Origin: a virus
DNA length: 31,938 bases
Virus record (IMG/VR): IMGVR_UViG_3300034418_011125
Coordinates: 1 to 31,938 of that record
Direction: 5' to 3' (one strand)
The position numbers were made by a program, and so were the translations under genes. Below, piece by piece: positions 1 through 7,078 of this stretch; the first letter of the stretch is position 1, and every line of letters begins with the position of its first letter. The notes beneath the pieces were generated by a model that worked only from the letters and a program-made list of their open reading frames with translations, did not search any database and was not told where the DNA came from.

Positions 1-989
1 GTACTATAGGTACAACAGGTTTACAGGGTACTCAAGGAAGACAAGGTACTCAAGGAAAACAAGGTACTATAGGTACAACAGGTTTACAAGGCACACAAGG
101 AAGACAGGGTACTATTGGTTCACAAGGAACAATTGGCACACAAGGTACTATTGGTTCACAAGGAACAATTGGTACACAAGGTATACAAGGAACACAAGGT
201 ACTATAGGTACAACAGGTTTACAGGGTACTCAAGGAAGACAAGGTACTCAAGGAAAACAAGGTACTATAGGTACAACAGGTTTACAAGGCACACAAGGAA
301 GACAGGGTACTATTGGTTCACAAGGAACAATTGGCACACAAGGTACTATTGGTTCACAAGGAACAATTGGTACACAAGGTATTCAAGGTAAACAAGGTAC
401 AATTGGTACAACAGGTTTACAGGGTACTCAAGGTAGACAAGGTTCACAAGGAACAATTGGTACACAAGGTACTATTGGTTCACAAGGTACTATAGGTACT
501 CAGGGTATTCAAGGAAAACAAGGTACTATAGGTACAACAGGTTTACAGGGTACTCAAGGAAGACAGGGTACTCAAGGAAGACAGGGTACTATTGGTTCAC
601 AAGGTACTATTGGTAAACAAGGTACTATTGGTTCACAAGGAACAATTGGTACACAAGGTATACAAGGAACACAAGGTACTATAGGTACAACAGGTTTACA
701 GGGTACTCAAGGAAGACAAGGTACTCAAGGAAAACAAGGTACTATAGGTACAACAGGTTTACAAGGCACACAAGGAAGACAGGGTACTATTGGTTCACAA
801 GGTACTATTGGTTCACAAGGTACTATTGGTTCACAAGGAACAATTGGTACACAAGGTACTCAAGGTACTCAAGGTATAATTGGTAAAACAGGCTTACAGG
901 GTACTCAAGGTATAATTGGTAAAACAGGTTTACAGGGTACTCAAGGAAGACAAGGTACTCAAGGTACTCAAGGTAAAACAGGAACAGCA
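1..989 (+). repeat. 9-bp periodic collagen-coding repeat with 198-bp higher-order units
   Basis: The DNA has a strict 9-bp period coding for Gly-X-Y. On top of this is a higher-order repeat: bases 1-184 recur without mismatch at 199-382 (offset 198 = 22 triplets), and bases 1-127 recur at 676-802. Offsets are multiples of 9, so frame is kept. Such repeats allow fibre length to change by recombination or polymerase slippage, and they are also a place where short-read assembly can collapse. Confidence 0.93.
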
Positions 990-1628
990 ACTATAAATAA
1001 CAATGCTGATAATAGAGTAATTACTGGTGATGCGAGTGTAGGAGTATTAAATGCAGAAGCTAATTTTACATATAATGCTTCAACTGATAAAATAAATATA
1101 GGTAGTGCTGCTGGGGATTATGAAATAAACTTTAATACACAAGATGCTACATTTAATAGTGCAGATGAAGATTTTAATACAGTAATTAAAGGTTTAGGAG
1201 GAGCGGGTTCACTTAAAGTAGGTGAAAATTATGTTGACATTACTACAGCAGGATTAGGAGTAGGTACTACGGGTGTTTCAACAACAGGATTAATTAGAGC
1301 AACTAATGATGTAATAGCATTTTACTCATCAGATAGAAGATTAAAAACTAATATATTACCTATACCTAATGCTTTGGATAAAGTAAGTTTATTAAATGGT
1401 GTTACTTTTGATTGGAAAGAATTTGAAGCAAATAAAGATAAAGCCATACATGCTAATGAAGGATCAGACGTAGGTGTTATAGCTCAAGAAATAGAAGCTG
1501 TATTCCCAGATTTAGTAGAAACAAGAAGTAATGGTTATAAAGCAGTTAAATACGATAAATTAGTAGCAGTACTAATTGAAGCTGTTAAAGAACTAAAAGC
1601 TGAAGTTGATGAATTAAAGAAAAAATAG
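1..1628 (+). CDS. Collagen-like tail fibre with C-terminal S74 chaperone domain (5' partial)
   Basis: The reading frame is open from the left edge (codons start at positions divisible by 3) to the TAG at 1626-1628, so the start lies outside the window. Up to about 989 it is an unbroken Gly-X-Y tract: a glycine codon falls every 9 bases in constant phase up to 981, about 109 triplets, mostly GTI, GTQ, GRQ, GSQ and GLQ. Such tracts form collagen-like triple helices in phage fibres. A linker of about 110 residues follows. The end, from about 1320, reads FYSSDRRLKTNI, then VGVIAQEIEAVFP and a C-terminal coiled coil, which is the signature of the peptidase S74 intramolecular chaperone. In that family the domain drives trimerisation and is cut off at the Ser before Asp (codons 1329-1334). 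Role inferred: trimeric host-recognition fibre. The next gene starts 6 nt downstream. Confidence 0.9.
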   Translation, partial: TIGTTGLQGTQGRQGTQGKQGTIGTTGLQGTQGRQGTIGSQGTIGTQGTIGSQGTIGTQGIQGTQGTIGTTGLQGTQGRQGTQGKQGTIGTTGLQGTQGRQGTIGSQGTIGTQGTIGSQGTIGTQGIQGKQGTIGTTGLQGTQGRQGSQGTIGTQGTIGSQGTIGTQGIQGKQGTIGTTGLQGTQGRQGTQGRQGTIGSQGTIGKQGTIGSQGTIGTQGIQGTQGTIGTTGLQGTQGRQGTQGKQGTIGTTGLQGTQGRQGTIGSQGTIGSQGTIGSQGTIGTQGTQGTQGIIGKTGLQGTQGIIGKTGLQGTQGRQGTQGTQGKTGTATINNNADNRVITGDASVGVLNAEANFTYNASTDKINIGSAAGDYEINFNTQDATFNSADEDFNTVIKGLGGAGSLKVGENYVDITTAGLGVGTTGVSTTGLIRATNDVIAFYSSDRRLKTNILPIPNALDKVSLLNGVTFDWKEFEANKDKAIHANEGSDVGVIAQEIEAVFPDLVETRSNGYKAVKYDKLVAVLIEAVKELKAEVDELKKK

Positions 1629-1634
1629 GTTATT

Positions 1635-3386
1635 ATGGCAGTAAGTTTATCAAATGTGTGGAATAATGTAATTAAATTATGGGATAATACTACATTTTAT
1701 TCTCAAACTACTAATTTTTCATTGAATAATACTTTTAATACAGTAGGAGCTCAAGCATCTCTCCCAAACTCAAATTCTACAGTAAATCCCGAATCAAATT
1801 ATCAATTAAAAAATTTATTTCCTTTTCAGAGTAATTTAAATGAAAATAATTCAGGGTTTCAAAGAACAATGAAAGGAACATCTACTTTAGGTGAGTGGTG
1901 CAATACTGTGTTTATACCATACGCAACATCATATAATGTAATGGCAATGAATGATGGTACTACTACAGTTAGTAAAAATGGTACAACTGTAGCTACTATA
2001 ACATCTAGAGGGGGGACTACATCATTAGCCTCTCTTAGTGTAGGGGATCAAATACACTGTACTCAACCTTTTACTCTTTATAATACTAGTAATCCTGGAT
2101 TAATAGGAACATACGCAGGGTATGCTGGATTTGCTTTTGCTACAAGAAGAGATAGATCTACTGTTGTTTTTTATTTTCAAAATTTAGACACTTCTAGATC
2201 AGTTAATGTTCAAGTAATGTATACTGCAACAGGAGGAAGTAATGTAACTAGTATGACTAGTGTTCATACAGCAACTTTATTATCTGCTGGAACAGGTAAT
2301 GCAGGATCTGATAATTCTTATTCTACTACAACAACAGGAAATTATTACATTTTAGCAGATGGTCCTATTTTAGCTTGGAGAGGACAAGCACCATCTAATG
2401 ATTGTATGCCTTTATATCCAATGGCGTTAGAAGGACCTGTGTATGGTTGGTTTTCAACAGGGGGTCATGTATTTTCAGTAAATTCTGCAGAAGTAGGAAG
2501 AACTAATTCTGGGGGTGGAGATACTATTACAGGAAGATCTTCTGCTAATGGTACATCAACTTTATGTACACCTAGTAGTGGAAGAGACAATACATATACT
2601 AATATTGCTGGAGGACCTTCTGGAGGAAGTTATTTTTCAGGTGAATGTACTGCTGTTTATGGAACTTCACCTCAACTAACATTACTTTCAGCAGAGTCAC
2701 AAGCAGATGGAAATGGAACAGAAATGACTCCTTTTACTGCAAAAGAAGCACATGGAAGGGGAACAATAGTAGGAGGATCTTGTGCATGGAATGCTTTTGT
2801 ATCATCAGGTTATTCAGGATCTGCTCCTGCAGCAAGTGGGTATTCTGATGTAATTATGAGATTTAATTCAGCAGGTACTTTTCAAGAAGCAAAAGCATTT
2901 AGTGGTCAAAATACAACTACTCCTCATTCATCAAAAGCATATTTTGGAAATGGATCAGGAACAGGAACATCAGCTAATGCAGGAGATTTTTTCTTATGTA
3001 ATGTAGCAGTTCAAGGTTTTTGTGATACAGATGCAACTGATAAAGATGAAACAGTTAATATTATGTCTAATGATATTTCTAAACCAACAGCAAATTCTCA
3101 TACTTTATTAGTAGATACTTTTACATCAGGAACTCCAGGTCAAATCGAACCCTGGGACACAACAGCTGCAGCTTGTGATGATTTAACTGGTGGTTTTGCT
3201 GAAGGTGGTACTGTATATTCACCTTCATCTACATTAGCTCTTGGATCAGTATTATTTTGGGACTCAAACTTTCTATATCCTGTTAACGGTCAAAATTTAT
3301 ATGTTGGTATAGGTTCAGGAAGATCATTTTTCCAATTTCAATTAGGTTATGAAGGAATTTTAAAAACTGCTCCAACTGCTTGTTAG
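1635..3386 (+). CDS. Gly/Ser/Thr-rich presumed virion structural protein
   Basis: A 583-residue protein I cannot assign to a named family. It starts MAVSLSNVWNNVIKLWD and is rich in Gly, Ser, Thr, Asn and aromatic residues, with many short GG and TTT stretches. This suggests an extended beta-rich fold such as a fibre, tip adhesin or decoration protein. No signal peptide, membrane segment or catalytic motif is visible. It begins 6 nt after the collagen-like fibre gene, with the start context GGTTATTATG, and its stop codon touches the next start (TAGATG), so the three genes are probably co-transcribed. Role inferred only from composition and from lying beside the fibre and upstream of the neck genes: accessory tail-fibre or surface protein. 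Confidence 0.6.
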   Translation: MAVSLSNVWNNVIKLWDNTTFYSQTTNFSLNNTFNTVGAQASLPNSNSTVNPESNYQLKNLFPFQSNLNENNSGFQRTMKGTSTLGEWCNTVFIPYATSYNVMAMNDGTTTVSKNGTTVATITSRGGTTSLASLSVGDQIHCTQPFTLYNTSNPGLIGTYAGYAGFAFATRRDRSTVVFYFQNLDTSRSVNVQVMYTATGGSNVTSMTSVHTATLLSAGTGNAGSDNSYSTTTTGNYYILADGPILAWRGQAPSNDCMPLYPMALEGPVYGWFSTGGHVFSVNSAEVGRTNSGGGDTITGRSSANGTSTLCTPSSGRDNTYTNIAGGPSGGSYFSGECTAVYGTSPQLTLLSAESQADGNGTEMTPFTAKEAHGRGTIVGGSCAWNAFVSSGYSGSAPAASGYSDVIMRFNSAGTFQEAKAFSGQNTTTPHSSKAYFGNGSGTGTSANAGDFFLCNVAVQGFCDTDATDKDETVNIMSNDISKPTANSHTLLVDTFTSGTPGQIEPWDTTAAACDDLTGGFAEGGTVYSPSSTLALGSVLFWDSNFLYPVNGQNLYVGIGSGRSFFQFQLGYEGILKTAPTAC

Positions 3387-3944
3387 ATGTATACGTTTTT
3401 AAAAGATAAAATTTTAGACGAAAACGAAAAAGAAATAATGATGGAGTGGGAAACTCCCATTATGAAAGAACATGCTAAAGTTGTAACTGAAAATGGTGGT
3501 GATATATTAGAGATAGGATTTGGTATGGGTATTTGTTCAAATTTTATACAACAACATAATATAAAATCTCATACTATAATTGAAATTAATGATCAAGTAT
3601 TTGATAGATTATTAAAATGGGCTAAAGATAAACCTAATGTTATTCCTATAAAAGGTGATTGGTTTAGTAGCATTCCTGATAAAAAATATGATGGTATAAT
3701 GCATGATACGTGGGAGGATAAAAATTTTAATAATTTATTACCTACAGTAAAAAAATATTTAAAACCTAAAGGTATAATAACTTACTATAATCCTTTTACA
3801 AAAGAAGTAGCAGAACATACTTCTAAAATAAATAATGAAAAAGTTATTTTTAATCATGTAAGTGTTAATCCACCTACTGAAGAAATGAAATACAAATATT
3901 TTACTAAAAAAGATTATTATTGTATTAAAATGGTTGTTGATTAA
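3387..3944 (+). CDS. Class I SAM methyltransferase resembling guanidinoacetate N-methyltransferase
   Basis: A 185-residue Rossmann-fold methyltransferase. Seen: WETPIMKEHA at about 21-30, SAM motif I LEIGFGMG at 41-48, an acidic residue at the end of strand 2 (IIEIND, about 64-69), IPIKGDW at 86-92, YDGIMHDTWED at 101-111, and ITYYN at 131-135. The same blocks in the same order occur in animal guanidinoacetate methyltransferase (WETPYM, LEVGFGMA, IIECND, IPLKGLW, FDGILYDTY, LTYCN). In that enzyme a Glu in the first block and the Asp of YDTY hold the guanidino group; E22 and D107 are in the equivalent places here. The related arginine N-delta-methyltransferase RMT2 is another possible match. 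The substrate is unknown; a guanidino compound or a protein arginine is inferred. ATG directly follows the upstream TAG. Confidence 0.78.
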   Translation: MYTFLKDKILDENEKEIMMEWETPIMKEHAKVVTENGGDILEIGFGMGICSNFIQQHNIKSHTIIEINDQVFDRLLKWAKDKPNVIPIKGDWFSSIPDKKYDGIMHDTWEDKNFNNLLPTVKKYLKPKGIITYYNPFTKEVAEHTSKINNEKVIFNHVSVNPPTEEMKYKYFTKKDYYCIKMVVD

Positions 3945-3958
3945 ACAATTTTTTTCCA

Positions 3959-3973
3959 TATTTATAACAAAAA
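3959..3973 (+). promoter_or_regulatory. Putative phage promoter motif upstream of gp13-like gene
   Basis: TATTTATAACAAAAA lies 22 nt before the ATG at 3981. It is one member of a family of near-identical sites before virion genes (also 7049, 8838, 10474, 12760, 28582). The core contains a TATAA(T/C) -10-like element. It is the only gap in the neighbourhood, between the methyltransferase and the neck gene. Confidence 0.55.
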
Positions 3974-3980
3974 TAAAATT

Positions 3981-5138
3981 ATGGCTGTAATCCCTATTTA
4001 TCCTGGTTCATCATCATTCTTTCCTGGAGATACACCTTTTGGATTCTATGATAATCAATATGATTTTCAAGTAGATGCTGACAAAGTAGTAACTTATGTA
4101 GCAAGAAGATTAGGTTATCCTATAATGGATGTTGAGTTACAAGATTTAAATTTCTACGCAGCATTTGAAGATGCAGTAACTACTTATGGTAATGAATTAT
4201 ATGCTTATAAAGTAAGAGAAAATTATTTATCAATTGAAGGATCACCAACAGCTTCAAATTTAAACCATGAATTGGTAACTCCTAATTTTGCTAGTGTAGT
4301 ACGTTATACAGAGCAGTATGGAGAAGAAGCAGGAACAGGAGGAACCACAACTTGGTATTCAGGATCAATTCCTATTACAGCAGGTAAACAAGATTATGAT
4401 TTAAAAACATGGGCTTCAGAATCATTAGGATTAGATAATAAAGATTTTATTGAAGTAAAGAGGGTATTTTATGAAGCAACACCTGCGATTGTAAAATTCT
4501 TTGATCCTTATGCTGGTACAGGAACTGGTATGATGAATATGATGGATACATTTGGTTGGGGTAATTATTCACCTGCAATTAATTTTATGTTGATGCCTAT
4601 TAGTTTTGATTTACAAAAAATTCAAGCTATAGAATTAAATGATCAAATTAGAAAGTCACAGTTTTCATTTGAATTAATCAATAATAATTTAAGAATATTT
4701 CCTATACCCCAAAATAGTGGAACTCTATGGATACAGTATATAAAATTATCAGATAGAAATAATCCAATATCTCAGTATCCTAAGGGACAATTTAATGTAA
4801 CAAATGTTTCAAATGTTAATTATTGTAATCCTGATTATTGTGAAATTAATTCAATAGGTAGAAGTTGGATTTTTGATTATACTCTAGCATTATGTAAAGA
4901 AATACTAGGGTATATTAGAGGTAAATATACACAAGTACCCATTCCTGGAGCTGAAACTGTATTAAATCAACAAGATTTACTTACAGCCGCAACAACAGAA
5001 AAAGAGGCATTAATTACAAGATTAAGAGAATATTTTGATGAAACATCAAGAAGTAATTTATTAGCGGTTAAGGCAGCTGAAGCAGAATCATTACAAAAGA
5101 TTGAAGCAGCAGTCCCTTACCCAATTTATATAGGATAA
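3981..5138 (+). CDS. gp13: Neck / head-closure protein, T4 gp13-like
   Basis: A 385-residue protein. After a Pro/Gly-rich N-terminus it reads YVARRLGYPIMDVELQD (about 39-55), typical of the N-terminal helix region of phage neck proteins. Near the C-terminus WIFDYTLALCKEILGYIRGK is followed by a PIPGAETVLN segment and a long helix (about 310-375), matching the layout of T4 gp13 (long helix, PGGVTLNG-type loop, then a coiled helix). gp13 closes the filled head and provides the platform for the tail. It is longer than T4 gp13 (309 residues) because of an insert around 110-200. The next gene, gp14-like, starts 1 nt after the stop, and gp15 follows, which supports the call. Confidence 0.72.
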   Translation: MAVIPIYPGSSSFFPGDTPFGFYDNQYDFQVDADKVVTYVARRLGYPIMDVELQDLNFYAAFEDAVTTYGNELYAYKVRENYLSIEGSPTASNLNHELVTPNFASVVRYTEQYGEEAGTGGTTTWYSGSIPITAGKQDYDLKTWASESLGLDNKDFIEVKRVFYEATPAIVKFFDPYAGTGTGMMNMMDTFGWGNYSPAINFMLMPISFDLQKIQAIELNDQIRKSQFSFELINNNLRIFPIPQNSGTLWIQYIKLSDRNNPISQYPKGQFNVTNVSNVNYCNPDYCEINSIGRSWIFDYTLALCKEILGYIRGKYTQVPIPGAETVLNQQDLLTAATTEKEALITRLREYFDETSRSNLLAVKAAEAESLQKIEAAVPYPIYIG

Positions 5139-5139
5139 T

Positions 5140-5715
5140 ATGGCATTATTTGGATCAGCAAGAGATGTAAGCATGTTTAGAGGTATTAGTAGAGAACTAA
5201 TGTGGGATGTTATTGTTCAAGAATGTGCACTTTATAAATTTAGATTAGAAGAAACTAATGTTAATATTTATGGAGAAGCTGCTGAAGAAAAGTATTATGA
5301 AGCTCCAATGTTACTTAATACATTAATTGATAGACAAGATCAAAGTTCTCCTAATACAGATTTAGGTATTGATTTTGCAGGAGGTCGTACATTTAAATTC
5401 TTAAGAGATGATTTAGCAGGAGTAAAAGCTAATGGATCTGGTAACATAGGAGTAATTGTTCCTGAAGTTGGTGATATAATATGGTATGAAAATGGATATT
5501 ATGAAATTTACAATTTAATTAATAATCAATTATTTGTTGGTAAAGATCCAGATTATCCTAATAAAGATGATAATGGATATAATCCATATGGCAACTCAGA
5601 TTTAGAAAACTTTGGCTATGATGTATCAATAATAGCCGAAACACATTATGTACCAGCAGACAAAGTAGCAATATCAGAAGAAAGATTAATATCAAGTATA
5701 AAACATGTCAAGTAA
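5140..5715 (+). CDS. gp14: Neck protein, T4 gp14-like
   Basis: A 191-residue protein. The N-terminal part carries YEAPMLLNTLIDRQDQ (about 53-68). The central part reads IVPEVGDIIWYENGYYEIYNLINNQLFVGKDP in successive segments (about 105-136), and the C-terminal part has NFGYDVSIIAETH (about 157-169). This order (GD.I.Y.....Y.EI, QLFVGK.P, FGYDVSI...TH) is characteristic of the T4 gp14 family, which together with gp13 forms the neck that joins the head to the tail. It is shorter than T4 gp14 (256 residues). Its last 11 bases overlap the gp15-like gene, so translation is probably coupled. Confidence 0.78.
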   Translation: MALFGSARDVSMFRGISRELMWDVIVQECALYKFRLEETNVNIYGEAAEEKYYEAPMLLNTLIDRQDQSSPNTDLGIDFAGGRTFKFLRDDLAGVKANGSGNIGVIVPEVGDIIWYENGYYEIYNLINNQLFVGKDPDYPNKDDNGYNPYGNSDLENFGYDVSIIAETHYVPADKVAISEERLISSIKHVK

Positions 5716-6694
5716 AGGAAGAAAAGTAATACCAAAATCTCAAAAAGAGATAAGTAAAGGAATGCATCATCCTTATTCTAAGGAAGCTGGTAATCCTAAT
5801 AATGCTGCTTATGAAAGAACTAACAGAAGTAATCAAGTTTCTTTTAAAGGTGATACTGTAAAACCTTTTTCAGTTGGTTTATATGATATTGATGAAACTA
5901 TATTATATTATTTCAATAATGTAATTAAACCTACAGTAATTCAAAATGGTAGAAGAGAAGAAGTTCCCGTTATTTATGCTGATTCTGAAAGATGGAATCA
6001 AATTCAAAAAAATGGGTATTTTAGAGATAGAAAAGATAGAATAATGATGCCTTTAATTACTTTTAAAAGAACTAATATTGAAAAAAATAGAAATATTACT
6101 AATAAATTAGATGCTAATTTTCCCAATAATTATAGAATGTTTGAAAAATCATATAGTAGTAATAACACCTATGATAAATTCAATATATTAAATAATAGAA
6201 GACCTACAAAAAATATGTATGCTGTTGTTGTTCCTGATTATGTAACATTAAATTATGATTGTATTATTTCAACTTATTATATGGAACAAATGAATGGGAT
6301 AATAGAAGCAATAAATTATGCTTCAGATTCATATTGGGGTAATCCTGAAAGATATCAATTTAGAGCTAGAATTGATTCAGTAGCAACTAATGTAGAAATG
6401 CCTGCAGATCAAGATAGATTAGTTAAAAGTACTTTTAGCATAAAAATGTATGGTTATATAGTACCTAATATACTTCAAAAAGATCTATCTTCAATTAAAA
6501 AATACAATTCTAAAGCTTCAATTACATTTAATTCTGAAGTAGTAAGTAATATAGATGATGTAAATCCTTCTCAAGCTAGTAGAACAGATATTGATTATAC
6601 TGACAATGTTAATTATGTAGATCCTCCATCAACAAGAGTACCTTCAAATAGAATAAATACAAACAGAATACCACCATCTCCTGCACAAGAATAG
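5705..6694 (+). CDS. gp15: Tail terminator / sheath stabiliser, T4 gp15-like
   Basis: A 329-residue protein. A basic N-terminal extension of about 55 residues leads into ILYYFNNVIKPTVIQNG (about 66-82), EVPVIYADSERW (86-97) and RDRKDRIMMPLITFKR (about 106-121). It continues with NYDCIISTYYMEQMNGIIE (about 184-202) and a beta-rich end. These blocks match the T4 gp15 family, a hexameric ring that caps the tail tube and sheath and docks to the neck. The start overlaps gp14 by 11 bases (ATG inside the gp14 end). The last 70 residues are Ser/Asn/Pro-rich and probably disordered. The gp13-gp14-gp15 order is the standard T4 order. Confidence 0.85.
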   Translation: MSSKGRKVIPKSQKEISKGMHHPYSKEAGNPNNAAYERTNRSNQVSFKGDTVKPFSVGLYDIDETILYYFNNVIKPTVIQNGRREEVPVIYADSERWNQIQKNGYFRDRKDRIMMPLITFKRTNIEKNRNITNKLDANFPNNYRMFEKSYSSNNTYDKFNILNNRRPTKNMYAVVVPDYVTLNYDCIISTYYMEQMNGIIEAINYASDSYWGNPERYQFRARIDSVATNVEMPADQDRLVKSTFSIKMYGYIVPNILQKDLSSIKKYNSKASITFNSEVVSNIDDVNPSQASRTDIDYTDNVNYVDPPSTRVPSNRINTNRIPPSPAQE

Positions 6695-6727
6695 TTAAAA
6701 TAATTTAATTTTTAAATAATTTATTAA

Positions 6728-6745
6728 TATGTATAATTGATAATA
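6728..6745 (+). promoter_or_regulatory. Degenerate copy of the TAT(T/G)TATAAT promoter-like motif
   Basis: TATGTATAATTGATAATA lies about 47 nt upstream of the ATG at 6775, in the 80-nt gap after gp15. It keeps the TATAAT core but not the downstream A-run at the same spacing, so it is a weaker member of the motif family. Confidence 0.3.
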
Positions 6746-6774
6746 AAATTAATTATTAACCAAAAATAAAAGTA

Positions 6775-7029
6775 ATGTCAAAAATAAAAGTTTTAACTGA
6801 AGCAGAAATTGAAAATATAAAAAAAGTAAGAGAAGATTTTCAAATTTTAGTAGGTAATGTAGGAGAAGTTGAGGTAGCTATAATAAATCTTAACAAAAAG
6901 AAAAAAGAATTAGAAAATGAATTATTATTAATTCAAGAAAAAGAAACAAAAATAGCTGTAGATTTAGAAAAAAAATATGGCAAAGGAAATATCTCATTGG
7001 AAACAGGAGAGTTTACCCCAATAGAGTAG
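6775..7029 (+). CDS. Small charged coiled-coil protein of unknown function
   Basis: An 84-residue acidic/basic helical protein beginning MSKIKVLTEAEIENIKKVRE. Residues about 8-68 form a nearly continuous heptad-like helix rich in Lys, Glu, Leu and Ile (NLNKKKKELENELLLIQEKE), followed by KKYGKGNISLETGEFTPIE. Proteins of similar size and coiled-coil character lie in the structural regions of many marine T4-like phages without a known function. No membrane segment or metal site is visible. Its position between gp15 and the sheath suggests a minor virion or assembly role, which is inference. The start is preceded by an A-rich tract and no Shine-Dalgarno. Confidence 0.75.
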   Translation: MSKIKVLTEAEIENIKKVREDFQILVGNVGEVEVAIINLNKKKKELENELLLIQEKETKIAVDLEKKYGKGNISLETGEFTPIE

Positions 7030-7048
7030 TTTTTTAAAAAAAACACAA

Positions 7049-7067
7049 TATTTATAATAAAATAAAA
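7049..7067 (+). promoter_or_regulatory. Putative promoter motif upstream of the sheath gene
   Basis: TATTTATAATAAAATAAAA begins 30 nt before the sheath ATG (7079). The whole leader, through AACATAAAAAATGGCAG, is nearly the same as the leader of the tube gene (8838-8874), including the 30-nt spacing. Confidence 0.6.
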
Positions 7068-7078
7068 CAACATAAAAA

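Noticed and set aside
313-495. A short + strand ORF in a second frame of the collagen-coding tract (MVHKEQLAHK...)
   Set aside because: It is the out-of-frame reading of the 9-bp repeat; the in-frame Gly-X-Y protein explains the sequence fully.
1-985. Repeats that could be mistaken for a CRISPR array
   Set aside because: The period is 9 bp, there are no unique spacers, and the tract is coding in frame with the S74 domain.
1374-1628. A separate 84-aa gene starting at the ATG at 1374
   Set aside because: The frame is open upstream to the window edge, and that ATG-like codon context lies inside the S74 domain after SDRRLKTN.
3759-3959. Minus-strand ORFs over 60 aa at several places (for example 3759-3959, 6933-7169, 12336-12542, 23011-23214)
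   Set aside because: All lie opposite well-supported + strand genes or their short gaps, with low-complexity products and no recognisable domain.
7049-7056. Reading TATTTATA as minus-strand T4 late promoters (TATAAATA on the other strand)
   Set aside because: All genes are on the + strand and the sites lie at regular short distances before + strand starts, so a forward element is more plausible.
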